Assembly (NCBI RefSeq): GCF_003597395.2
Contig: NC_133773.1
Coordinates: 63,774,262 to 63,838,261, forward strand
DNA length: 64,000 nt
From: Chelonoidis abingdonii
Taxonomy: Eukaryota; Chordata; Testudines; Testudinidae
Direction of reading: 5' to 3'
Shown in pieces: positions 12,001-23,329 of this stretch. How positions within the stretch are numbered: position 1 is the stretch's first letter; every line of letters starts with the position of its first letter. A program made the translations under genes and the position numbers. The notes under the pieces are model-generated. The model saw nothing but the letters and a program-made list of their open reading frames with translations. It searched no databases and was not told where the DNA came from.

Positions 12001-12777
12001 GAGCACCTGCTCTGGCACAGGGGCACTGCTTTAATCAGAGGAGCCAGCCACCCTGTGAGAGTCTGCTGTATGTTACCCACCACACTCACACAAAGAATCC
12101 TGAAGGCTGATGATCTGGTCTTTTGGGGGATGTCATAGGCTAGATAAAATCATGATTTATATAGTTAATATTAACAATGATATATGAGAAGTGAGTGATA
12201 GTACTTTGGCTAAAGATACCACTTTGTATTTGCTGGTGGCAGGGGTTAGGGTATTGTTCAGTGCAATGATTTCATTTTCAGAACCTATATTTCTCACATG
12301 AACTGATAGAATTCTGGAGCATGTTTAGCAGTTGCTAAATCTGATTAGACATTGGTAGCAGTTTATGCTAAGAATTCACCAACTAAAGACAAATAGAATG
12401 GATTGTTTTTGGAAATGCATGTGGTGCCTTCATCAATGCCAAATCAGTTCATTAAAATCAATGACATTAGGTAAATAAGTTAATTCAGTATTACTGGACT
12501 CTTCAAATAAAGCATTGGTGCAAATTCTTGAATTCTTCAAAAATCTAAAGTTATTCTCTGTCACGTGAATCTAGATTATCAGACTCTAGAACTAGGGTTA
12601 GACACTGTTCCCATTGACAAAGCTCCCATTGATTTCAATGGGGCCAGGTTTCCCACCCCTATCATCTATACAAACATGGAATTTGAATGACAGCCTAACT
12701 CAACCCAGAAAAAAACTGAGATAATGTTGTTGGGTTAGGAAAAACAGTCCCAAAAGTCAGCAGACATTATTGGTGCC
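12001..12777. other. Intergenic DNA
   Basis: No gene is seen. At 12607-12660 there is a 'cccattgatttcaatggggcc' type motif, one of many copies in this window of a palindromic old amniote repeat. Otherwise the DNA is AT-rich and featureless to the eye. Confidence 0.5.
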
Positions 12778-13100
12778 TGTGACGGAGTGCTGGAAATTTA
12801 CAAGCAAGCCAGTTACCAATCAGTTCTAAGAGAAGGCTTTTTGGGGATATACAGCTATTCAGCTGATCAGGCTGATTAGAGCTGTTGAATCAACTAGCCA
12901 TCAATGGAGGGGTATAAAAGAAGACACAGGAAAAGAGGGAAGGATCTGGACCAACTGAGCTCAGTATGTGTTGTAATTTCAAGGAAAGGACTCTTCCTCT
13001 GTAGTGCTGTGGGAAAGGGCACAAAACAGTGTGTATACTTGGCTACACTGGTGATGGGAATATAAATAAATCCACATGAAGTTGCTATTTACTGGAGAGT
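12778..13100 (+). mobile_element. Solo LTR or LTR fragment
   Basis: It begins TGTGACGGAGTGCTGG, resembling the start of the LTR at 3523. It contains a TATA box (ggggtataaaag, about 12910) and a polyadenylation signal (aatataaataaatcc, about 13060). These are arranged as promoter then poly(A) signal in a typical LTR. The right boundary could not be fixed, so the end given is approximate. Confidence 0.6.
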
Positions 13101-13289
13101 CTAAGATTGTTGGGGCATCAAAGGGTGGGGACGGAGCAGGCCTTGTTTCAGTGCTGATGACTGAAGGGATGTGCCCACCCTTAATAAAATGGATCTTAGA
13201 TTCTGTCTTGCTCCTGATTCCTCAGCTAGTAGCTGAGGCAGAGGGCACTTTTATATCTGTAGTTGGCAAGACTGTGGCCTTTCCCTTTC

Positions 13290-13385
13290 AACGCAGGCCT
13301 TGCCACAATTATCCAGGCTTTTATCACCCAGGGATTAGATTGCTATGATGCACCCTGTATGGAAGGATTGCATCTAGAGAAAACT
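13290..13385 (+). pseudogene. Possible LINE reverse transcriptase fragment
   Basis: One frame reads LATIIQAFITQGLDCYDAP. It resembles the conserved 'LDYCN' block that follows the reverse transcriptase core in L2/CR1-type LINEs, with Y-C swapped by mutation. Sequence on both sides gives no clear support, so this is a weak call based on a single motif. Confidence 0.35.
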
Positions 13386-15180
13386 GAAGTTAGTGAAGAA
13401 GACAGTGGTCTGTTTGTTAGGAGAAAGACTGTAACTTGTCCAATGTGGTCATGCAGAAGAGTTAATGGGCATAAGATGTCTTTGGTCCTGCATCACCTGT
13501 CAGAATGCATGGGTGAGAGCAGGCTTGGCAGTCCTGGTACTCTTCCCCTGCACAGGTGGTAAGGGTGTGGGAAGGAAGGGATGCAACAGCCAATGCATTG
13601 ATCAGTGCAGCTGACCCAGCATAGGGGGTAAATAATGTGTTACTGGTATGGGTTAGTAGCAATCTACTTCTTTCTGGGTTCATGTGAGAAACTAAGACAA
13701 GAGTTCTAACTGAGTCACGTTTTGTTCCCTGACCAGCTCCTGGGGCAGTGCAGCAAGGTATCACTTCTGGCTCTAGGCAAAGTTGCAAACTTGTCTTAAG
13801 AGGAGTCTGATAATGGGAGCACATTATACTATTGGTCCAGAATGTGCATTGGCTGCTAATAAATTACAAGGGGCTTGTTTACATGACAGAGCGTTTGACA
13901 CTATTGCTATTTAGGTATTAAAGAGCCCTAAGAGGTTTGAAGTCTGCTTACCTAGGTGATTGTCTCTGTTCCTTTGTTGTACTGTCACAGCTGCAATCAG
14001 CAGAACTGCTCATTATAAATGAGAAGGACACTACTGGCAGGGTATTCTTCATGTGGACTCCTTGACTTTGGAATTTGCTATGCTTCATGTTCAGCCAGAT
14101 CCTGGATCTACAGAGATGTTGCAAAGGCTATGTTTACCCACAAGATTTTAACTATAGGATTCTTTCAGTCTGGTAGAATTGGTGGCTGTATTTTGTTGAC
14201 TCAGTAGAGCATTTCCATGAATATGCTGTGCATTTGAGTAGCTTAATAGCTGTCACTTGGATTTTGTATGGTGGTGAATACCGTCAATGAAATCAATGAG
14301 AGTTGAGGGCGCTCAGGTGGAGGTAGTTATACTTTGATCCACTCAGAATTGCATGGCCTAACTGATTTCAATGGCAAGTCCCACTGAAAAAAACTCAGGT
14401 TTCTAAATGCCAAATTCACATTTAAAAATGGGATTTAGCCATCTAAATCACTTAAGCATTACAAAGCTGAAAGCTATGTTCCTTTAAACATCTGGGCCTG
14501 GAAATGATCAGCACATCAGAGAATTAGAGCGTTGCCTTTTACATATATTTGTTTAAAACTGATTCTCTAATCTTATTTTACACGCAAAAATCTGTAGAAA
14601 CATGTGAGATTACATTTCACAATGGTAATTTTATTTCACCACAACAGTGGTGAAGTCACAACCTTACATTAATTTCTTCAAAGCATCATTCCTCTGGGAG
14701 GAAGGACGAAAACAGAAGTGAGGTATTTCTTTAGTAAAACTAATAATATGAACATGCTGAATTTGTCGTATTTTTAATGTCAGCTTCAAGCACTATATTG
14801 CAAAATATGTGATAATTATATACAGCGGCATTGACACATTTGCCAGACTCAGTATATACATATAAAGCTCTGCAGGTTACAGTATAAATTAAGCAGACTT
14901 ACTTGAAACTGATTTCCAGATTTAGAGATGGAAGACTCAGACTAATATATGTTTCCTCAAACTTCTAGAAACTCTCTTTTTGGGCTGTGTACTATGCAGA
15001 AATGATGCACTAAGATACTGATACATTATGTGTATAGTGATAAATACTGTCGCTTTTAAGAAATCAAACAAATTTAAAAAGTAGTAGGTTTACTATATCT
15101 AGGGTGATATTTAAAAAACGAACATACAAACTGTAAGTGACTTCAGAGTCCACTCTGGAAAATCCCACTCTAACAAATTC
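13386..15180. other. Intergenic DNA with old repeat traces
   Basis: No gene is recognised. At 14340-14400 and 14400-14470 there are motifs of old amniote repeats (gatttcaatggcaagtccca; ttctaaatgccaaattcac). Nothing else stands out. Confidence 0.5.
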
Positions 15181-15699
15181 AGGGTCCAATCCTGCATATT
15201 CCTATGCACATGAATATGGATGGCAGTGTAAGAACATAAGAACGGCCATACCAGGTCAGACTAAAGGTCCATCCAGCCCAGTATCTGTCTACCGACAGTG
15301 GCCAATGCCAGGTGCCCCAGAGGGATTGAACCTAACAGGCAATGATCAAGTGATCTCTCTCCTGCCATCTATCTCCATTCTCTGACAAAACAAGGCAGGA
15401 AACACATCCATTCTTACCAATGCCTGCTAATAGCTTTATGGACTTAACCACCATGAATTTATCCATCTCCTAAACACGCCTATAGCCAAGCCTCACAACC
15501 TCGTCAGGTAAGGAGTTCCACAAGTTGACTGTGCACTGCATGAAGAAGAACTTCCTTTTATCTGTTTTAAACCTGCTGCCTATTAATTTCATTTGGTGAC
15601 CCCTAGTTCTTGTATTATGGGAATAAGTAAATAACTTTTCCTTATCCACTTTCTCAACATCATTCATGATTTTATATACAGGATGCAGGATTGGACCCT
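15181..15699. repeat. Palindromic old repeat split by a CR1
   Basis: The 17-bp arm AGGGTCCAATCCTGCAT at 15181-15197 is matched by its exact reverse complement at 15683-15699. The arms belong to a palindromic amniote repeat and are now about 485 bp apart because a CR1 copy (15229 to about 15680) lies between them. Confidence 0.7.
15229..15680 (-). pseudogene. CR1 LINE, 3' part with ORF2 C-terminus
   Basis: On the minus strand the coding part contains KLIGSRFKTDKRKFFFMQ and then VNLWNSLPDEVV, the well-known C-terminal end of CR1 ORF2. It is followed by the CR1 3' untranslated end (taagaacataagaacggcc at 15229 is the complement of the tail). The copy is strongly 5'-truncated: endonuclease and the polymerase core are missing. 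Substitutions are moderate, so it is of middle age. Confidence 0.85.
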
Positions 15700-15735
15700 T
15701 AGAAGTTATTACTGAAAACATGCATTAATGAAGAT

Positions 15736-18169
15736 AATATTAAAATTAGTAAAGAAGAAAAAGGATCTGGTGAAACTGATGTACAGGAGGAATGAAGTCA
15801 TAAAGTTGGGTCAAATAGATGAAATGTGCCAACTATTTTTCTGAGCAAATTTCCTTTCTCAGTCATTTGAAACACTTTTCTTCCCAAGCAACTTATAACA
15901 GGTAAGGCTGGAAATTGCTATTAATTTGACACATCTGCATTATCTCAAAAGATAAATGGTAAGGCTTCACTATGCAGTTAGAGAGCTCTAGATTAGTTGG
16001 AAACAAAGGGAAACAAAACAGGTGGTAATAGAGTCACCCTACGGGATTGGCAGTTACTTTCCAAGGTAGTATATATTAACCAGGAGGTTTCATTAGAATG
16101 TTTTAAAAACAATTCTGAAAATTATTGCTCAACTTTTATGAAAAAAATAACCAGTGGGAAACAAGAGACTGTGGAGAAAAATAACAGGAGAGATTGCATC
16201 AAACTTTAGTTTAACAAATGGCCTTTTTAAATAAACCATTCTGTAAAATCACTGTGGTAATCCTAACTGTGTGTATGTACGAGCAGATGCTGAAAAACAG
16301 TTAAGCTTTTGTTTAGTCTTTGGAAAAATCACAAACTTTAGCTTCCACCAGCATCAGTAATATTAAGAAATATAATAAACTATTGCTGGCTAGATGTTCA
16401 CTGCTTACTATGGGCTAGATTGTGCCTAGATCTAACACAGCTGCAGATGGGAGTGGAAGCGGAGGTAGCTCTTACCATTAAGGCTTCCCAGGTTGAAGGT
16501 TCACAGATGTTCTGTTCAGGAACAAGTGGTTAGGGAACTATGCAGAGCTCTGGTTCTGTCCTCTGACATGCTAGCCTGCAGAACTAGGGGTATTGTAAAT
16601 TATTTTCTTGCCTAGCATCAGAAGAGAGTGATGGAGAACTTGTGCCTCTAAGATCAATGCCTCTGTTTGCCCCACTGAGGTGATACACTTATACACCATT
16701 TCTTTATTCAGGGCTTTGCCTTAAAAGCACAATATGGATTTATAAAATAGTGTCAGTTTACTATTTGGTGGTCCTCTCTGAAAGAGAAATGACATCTAAT
16801 TTAATTGTTGGATCATTTGTAATAAATACATTTTCACAAAAAATACAGAAAGGAACAATACACACTATATACCTGATTCTTCTTTCATATATAGCAGTGT
16901 AAACCAGTAGTAACTCCACTGAAGTCAATGGAAAAGAATAAGAGTCAATGTGTGTGAAATGGTAATATCAAATATTGTATTTACTTAATATCAGTGCCTC
17001 ACCTATTCATACCATAGCTGTGTCTGAACTGTGAAGAAAGTGAGACATGTATCTTGATTTGAACATAAATGGTTTGGAATAGTCTGTAGTGACTAGTGAA
17101 TATGATGATGTGTTTGTATGGGCTGTAGATTCAGTCTTTAAACTGATATTCTTTCTAACGTATCACAAGAAACTTTTTCCAAAAAGTTTGAGTATAAGAA
17201 ATGCTAAAAGCTGTGAATCCTTAATAGTTGGGAAACCTATGTAGTGTGCCTGTAATGACTTGAGCAGGTCCCTTAGATGAGACAATACTAATGAATGATG
17301 ACAGACATCCCGTGGTTACATGAACTGAGGCCTGAAAACTAAATGCAAAGTTTGTAAGCGAAGATCATAAAAGTGAATATCTGAAGCTTCAGAAACAAAA
17401 CCCTTAACTTTTTAAAAACTGAAATTCTAGACAAACACATTGTGAAACAATAGGGGAAAAAAGATGGGTTGGAAAGAGTATATCATCAGCCAGAACAAAT
17501 GAGCAATTCTTTCTCAAGGGTCTCTGGCTTTGAGAGCATGATGTAGTGACTACGAATCAGATCTGATGAGATGATTGTGGGAACACAGTGTACAATGGCT
17601 GTTAAGTAGAAAATGCACTACAATGTTTAGGTTTCCATTCCTGCCATAGGAAGTAGGTTGTTAGAGATGAAAGGATTATGACTAGATGTGGAAAAACACT
17701 CTGAACATTTCTAAGACGGAATTTGACTATCTTTAGCCATCTCACATTCACCAAGCTTGATCAAAGATGAGAGGGTTATCATGACATGATTCAAACCACC
17801 TGTACAATGTGCTGGAAGCATAACCTTTATCTACCATGTTAGAGGATTACATGCATACAGTCCATATAACATGCTGCTGTACACCAGGCTGTTAAAGATT
17901 TGAGTACTCCAACTTGGGTTCAGATAATTGTAATGATACATATTACTGGGAATTTTGTCTCCATTATGCCCTTTGGAAATATTTCATTAGATGTGACTGG
18001 TAAACTCAATGTTCTCAACAAAGTTCAGACGGGGAAGCTGAATAGGTGATGTCAGTCAAGCAAGTACTGCCTGTGTAAAGACAAATTCCTGGCCCGCAAA
18101 GCATTTGCTGGTGGTTTATGGAAATCTGGTCAGACTCATTGTACTGGCTTCTCCTTTTTTTGAGCTGCA
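15736..18169. other. AT-rich intergenic DNA
   Basis: No gene is seen. At 16880-16935 there is a further copy of the old palindromic repeat (gtgtaaaccagtagtaactc then cactgaagtcaatgg). The rest is AT-rich without recognised signals. Confidence 0.5.
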
Positions 18170-18540
18170 TTAAATCGATTTCTGTACTCCTCCCCGACGA
18201 GAGGAGTAGCGCTAAATTCGATATTAACATATCGGATTATGGTTAATGTGGACGGAAATCGACGTTATTGGCCTCCGGGTGGTATCCCACAGTGCACCAC
18301 TGACCACTCTGGACAGCAATCTGAACTCGGATGCAGCGGGCAGGTAAACAGGAAAAGCCCCGCGAACTTTTGAATTACATTTCNATTCTTGGCTGAGCTC
18401 CCAATGTCTGTAGGTTCAAACACAGTGTCTGGCGTGGTTCAGGGAATAGCTCCTCAGTTTCTTCCCCCTCCCACCACGTGAAAGAAAAGGGAAAGAAATC
18501 ATTTCTTGACTTCTTTCAATGTCACCCTTTGTTCCATGAG
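18170..18540 (+). mobile_element. PIF/Harbinger-like transposon, copy 2 (fragment)
   Basis: It matches copy 1 from 'ttaaatcgatttctgtact' through 'gagaggagtag' to 'tatcccacagtgcaccac'. It then runs into an interior shared with the copy at 55851 (ggaaagaaaagggaaa..., ttcaatgtcacc). The left tip and the right half are missing. One ambiguous base (n) is at 18384. Confidence 0.75.
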
Positions 18541-19440
18541 CTACAGGGCAGATCTATAGTTTAAACTTTTATGTTACAGCATCCTGTATGCAACCTCTTC
18601 ACTGGTGAGGTTTTCAGTATAAACTCCACGTTTAACTTCAGATGTGCAAGCAGTCCCATTGATTTCAATGTTTGCAGATTCAAGATGTAAAGCAGTAAAT
18701 CTGATTGATGCACAGATATTATTAAAGAAAGTTATATAAATACAGTCTCTCAAGGCTCAGTAAGTCCCCTCTCAATATAACACTCTTTTCCTTTTGTAGC
18801 ATATAACTCTCATTATTACTGATGACACAACTTACCTCATTGTGTTAATTTTAACAGTTAGGACCCATCATCCTTTGGTGCAACTTTCTCCTAAATGCAG
18901 ACAGGTGTGTGATTAGTTCAAAAGACCATTGCCATTCTATTTGCTTTAAAAAAAATTCATTTCTTGCTGATGACTAGAAGCCTTTCTCTCTCTTTCAATA
19001 ATGTCCTTTTACAACTGCATAATACATTTCAAAATAGACCCCATTAGTGCTTCAGTCCAATTAGTATATTAAATTGCCTTTCTCACAAAGCAATATATTT
19101 CCTATAAAAGAAGATAATTACAAATAAAAGTACTTCTCTCATGGTTTTATTTTACCAAGAAATTTTTTTCCGGCCTCAAATCTAAATGAATGCAAGAAAC
19201 GCATTCACTGAACCAAAACTGAAGTTAACAAACTAATTTATTATTTCAAACCTCAGGTGAGAGATCTTTAGATGAGATGCACTGCAGGCCATTTGTGAAT
19301 TAACTGAGTTTCTGAACTTTTTGGATGCTGACCTCATTCAAGGTCAAGTATGAACTGCATTTTTGTGTAGAGGCTCTTGCAAAAGTGAATGATTTGTCCC
19401 TGTTGTGTTTGAAAAGCTCTTAAAGATATAATATTGGTGT
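18541..19440. other. Intergenic DNA
   Basis: No gene seen. A 'cccattgatttcaatg' motif at 18656-18671 is one more copy of the old palindromic repeat. The remainder is AT-rich. Confidence 0.5.
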
Positions 19441-19802
19441 ATGGGTGTCATGGTGCCTCAGTGGCTCATAGCCGAGAATACCAGATTCAGGACAACCTGC
19501 TGAGAAATGGGGCAGGCCCACCTCAAACTGGTGGTTATTCTTCCATTAGATGTACCAAGCCAGTAACAAAACTAAACTTCTGTCTCACAACACCGATTAA
19601 CAAGAAGTCAGAAATGCAGTCTCTTTAGGTATCCCTGCCCTTGTTTCATCACCTGGACACTAGACTTAATGATAAGTGGTTATTTAAAACCAATTCAATC
19701 AAACAAAGGGTTCTTCTAATCCCAAGAGATCAGCCACACAGCCAGATCAATATACAACTCAGATCTTACCCAATAATCATACTGTTGCCAGTCCTTTAGT
19801 AT

Positions 19803-20366
19803 TGTGATACAGCATGGCCAGAGGGCAGCGTGAGAGTGTTAGCAAGGGGCCTTATTCCCTGCCAAGGAAGGAGGGTTTGCTTTAGATTAACTAGAACACC
19901 TGTAGCCATTTAGAGCACCTGACTCCAATTAGAGCACTTGACTTCAGTCATGTGATAAAAACTCCTGCTTCAGCCAGACAGTGTGGGAGTTGAAGGAGGA
20001 AGGTTGGATTGGAGCAGAAGGGCGGGCGGGGCGGGCGGGCGCTGCGGTGGATGTAAGTCCCAGAAGAAACACCTAGGAAGGGGCACTAGGCTGTAAAAGA
20101 GGCAAGAAGCCTGCACAAGCTGAAATTGGAGGTAGAGGAAGTAACCCAGGAAGAACGCTAGTTCAAGTGGTTCACCACAACCTCAGGCCCCTGGGTTGGA
20201 CCTGGAGTAGAGGGCGGGCCCAGGTCCCTCCCTTTCCACTCCCCTCCTCCAAGGACACTAGTGGAGTGATTAAGAACCGGTTCAGAGGCAAGTAATAGCG
20301 CCCTGAACCTACCCCAGAGAAGAGAAAGCGTGAGACCCAGCAGAACAGTACTGGCAATTTGCCACA
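19803..20366 (+). mobile_element. Solo LTR, 564 bp, with 4-bp duplication
   Basis: The element starts TGTGATACAGCATGGCC and ends AATTTGCCACA (TG...CA). It is flanked by the 4-bp duplication GTAT (19799-19802 and 20367-20370), giving exact boundaries. A TATA-like tgataaaaac is near 19951. A cluster of G-runs sits at 20020-20040. No second LTR or internal region is present, so recombination between LTRs probably left this single copy. Confidence 0.8.
20020..20040 (+). other. G-quadruplex-type motif in the LTR
   Basis: Five runs of at least three G, separated by one C or GC, fall within 21 bases. That fits the usual pattern for an intramolecular G-quadruplex on the + strand. It lies about 70 bp after the LTR's TATA-like motif, so it could affect transcription or reverse transcription of the element. 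Confidence 0.6.
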
Positions 20367-20648
20367 GTATCTAATATCTAAAGGTTTATTTATAAAAGAA
20401 AAGAAAGAGGAGAGAGTTAAAATGGTCAAAGGAATTACATACGTACAACCATTGAAGAGTTCTTGTATCAAGTTTGAAGCAATGATGGAATAATCTGCTG
20501 GATTGTAAGGTCTCTGCTAACTTCTGAAAGATTGGATGTCCTAAATCCATTGGTATAGTGGAATATGGAGGGAACAGCCTTTGATCCCTAACTGGAATTT
20601 TGCTTAGATCTTACATGGGGTCTAAAAACAGAGAGGCATCTCCTTATG

Positions 20649-20717
20649 CTCTCCATATACAAACACACACACACCACTGCACACTGTGGTGTGGTGTGTG
20701 TGTTTGCGTATGGAGAG
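20649..20717. repeat. Inverted repeat (long hairpin) with CA/TG tract
   Basis: The arm ctctccatatacaaacacac at 20649 pairs with gtgtgtttgcgtatggagag ending at 20717, with one mismatch in the outer part. CA repeats continue the pairing inward. About ten bases remain as a loop. It is too long to be chance and may be the core of a palindromic MITE. Confidence 0.7.
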
Positions 20718-20849
20718 GTCCAGGCAGCATCTGGTTCAGGTAGCATCTTGTCCTCAGTAAGTTTGCATTCCATTATTCTACAGAATATTGACTCCTGTAT
20801 TGAATTACTCAACGGTTTGACAAAAAGTAGCATTATATCTTAAATGAGC

Positions 20850-22080
20850 TAGTCTTTTAACAATGGTAGCTGACAGTTTCATGGAAATAGCTGAACAAAA
20901 CCACATGACAGATCTGATACTTTGAATGATTTTTCTTGAATATTTTTTTGAATGGTTTCTTGAATTATGACATTAAAAAAGCAGTTTGTTGTATGTTTTG
21001 ATTTGAAGAAACTATTTTGTCCCAGATCGTTAACAGGAGATGATGGCTATTCCATGGAAATGTCCTGAGGACTTGCTGCATGCTTTCTTTCATGGGCTGT
21101 AGTGTGGTGAAATACATACTGCTGTTTTTCTGAGTAATAGTAACCCATTAATTGCCTCTAAATATTTATGGTAAAAATCTGCTGTTTATTTTGCACATGT
21201 AATTAGAGCAGAATTAAACTCCCCCATTGAAATCCAAGATCAGAATTTTGCTCTTTTACACCTGTAAATATACTTTCTAGATTTTTCAGGACACTACACA
21301 GATTACAGCTTGATCTCCAGTCAGTACACTCAAGTGTGAGTATTAACCAACACTGAGTATGAAAATGGATAAGTGTCTCACTTGAGACCTGAACCAGCAC
21401 CCAGTGAAGTAAATGAGGGTCTTGCGAATTTTGGGAGTGCTGCAAATTTTTATGAAAAAAGGGTCAGTCACTTCAACCACTGTTTTACAGTCCATCATAC
21501 TTGGTATGATCTGTAGATATAAAATTACACACTATGGCCATCTGTTTTAGACGTTTCCCATGTATTAATTACAATCACAGCATCTATCAGAGTGACAACA
21601 TTGACTGTGCTCTAGCAACATTTCAGAGATATTAAGAAGAGGAACTTGTCATTTGCCAGCACTATTTACCTCAGATGACACAATCACATTAAGGGTAACA
21701 CCTATAGTGTTTCACAAGTGGTAAATGCAATGGGATTGCAGTTAAAATTAATGCAGATGGATGATACTGAGGGTACACTATCTTCTTGACACCAATTTAG
21801 GAAGGTTTATACACATAATTATGTGCCACCTTGTCATTACTCTGAGCTGTGATAATATTTAAATCAAGACTTCATGAGGTAGGCCAATAGCATTTCAAGT
21901 CTGCCTTAAAAAGTTTACTCTAACATTGCAGCTACTGGAAAAAAATGATTACAGTAAAATTGGAAAAATTCTTCCAGAAAAAAGTCTTTTTTCCAGCTCA
22001 CTACTGGAAATGGCAAAAAGGTATATTTATCCTGTGAATGTTTTAAACAGCTTCTGATTAATTCACTATGGGCTCAGTCA
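20850..22080. other. AT-rich intergenic DNA
   Basis: No gene is recognised. Around 21215-21270 an old palindromic repeat copy is visible (actcccccattgaaatcc, ttttgctcttttacacctg). Confidence 0.5.
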
Positions 22081-22479
22081 TGGGGCTGGCTGCACATTTG
22101 TGCATGCGTGGGAGCAAGGGGACGTAAGGAGTCGCCTTACACCTCTGTGAAGGCTACTCACATCATTGGCGCCTCTGGTGGATGGAGGGGAAAGCAGCTA
22201 CTGTCAGGCTGCTACACTCTCCTCTATGCAGGTAGGCAGGGAGTGGGTGGGGAAGGACAGGGAGTGGGCACAGGGCACCAGCTGGTTGTGAAGCTTTGGG
22301 GTCCAGTCCAGACCAGGAAGTGGTTCCATCACTACCTGCCCTATAATCATAGGTGCTTCTGTGATGTGCAGCTTTGGCCCTGACCAGCAGCCTACTCACA
22401 GCATACTAGCCTCACCCTGGCTTCCACCAGTCTGGCTGCTCCATGCAAGGTGACACCAACAGTCCTTCCAGTCTCAAGT
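22081..22479. other. GC-richer unassigned segment
   Basis: GC content is higher than in the flanks, with frames open on both strands. None has a recognisable protein pattern. It is probably part of a repeat, but no ends were found. Confidence 0.35.
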
Positions 22480-23290
22480 CTCCTCAAAACCATCTCCTTT
22501 GTATTGTCTAGCCCCTTTTGCTGGACCTGCACAGAAGTTATCAAGTTTGCTGCTTTCAAATAGACAATATACCCAGCAGCCTGCTAGTTTAGTGAAAAGC
22601 CCACACTTGGTTGAAATACAGAGCACAAAGGCGGTTTGTAGTAACACAAAGTTTATTAACAAAGAACATTGTGATTTCTAGTTAATGTGGAAGAGAGAAG
22701 AAAAGTTACCAACAAAACAAGCAAAATTTTACTTCAGAAAGTTACAGTCTTGGTCTAAGAAGGTTTCTCAGCTATATTCAGTTTCCAGAGACTTTCAACC
22801 CCGTTGGCTGAAAGGTTCCACTTTTCTCAACTCTACAAGAGCTCTGGCCTCTTGTATCCACCCAGTAATGCCTGGATCTCTATGCTTGCTTATGTCTTCC
22901 ATAGTTCAATGACCTTGCTTCAGGCAGTAGGGTTTCTGAAGCTGCAGCTTCCATCCCTCATTGAGAGTGTTAAATGGCCATCCCCCATGTTGGGTTGCCT
23001 GATGGTTTTGTCTACCTTGTGTATAAATATAATTTCATTGTTTCTCCTCACTCAATTTACATTAGAGACATATTCAAGCAGGGGGAACCACATTCCTTTG
23101 AGCAGGGCAGGGTGACTTAAGCCCTGACTGCCAAACACATTTTAAAAACATGTTTCCAGCACATATTTATAATACTTCATATATCACCCTTACATACACC
23201 ACATAATACTACTAATGACCAGCATGATGGCAGTTTATATGTGATACCTTATGTGAACCTTTTGGATACAGATTATGATAATAGTGAGTT
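22480..23290 (-). mobile_element. LTR-type repeat in reverse
   Basis: The stretch 'acacaaagtttattaacaaa' (about 22633) gives, on the minus strand, an AATAAA poly(A) signal. The surrounding sequence resembles turtle endogenous retroelement LTRs lying in reverse. I see no gag or pol nearby. Ends are approximate. Confidence 0.5.
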
Positions 23291-23329
23291 GGGGCAATTA
23301 ATATGTCAGGCCTGATAAGAATTATATTA

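Larger units (their letters stand above)
19441..20600 (-). mobile_element. Older LTR-type repeat, split by a younger LTR
   Basis: Sequence on both sides of the 19803-20366 insertion joins smoothly: 'gccagtcctttagtat' then 'ctaatatctaaaggttta'. The text (aaacttctgtctcacaacac, agtctctttaggtatccctg, gatcagccacacagccag) is of a kind I associate with turtle endogenous LTRs lying in reverse. Boundaries are approximate and the family is unnamed. Confidence 0.5.
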
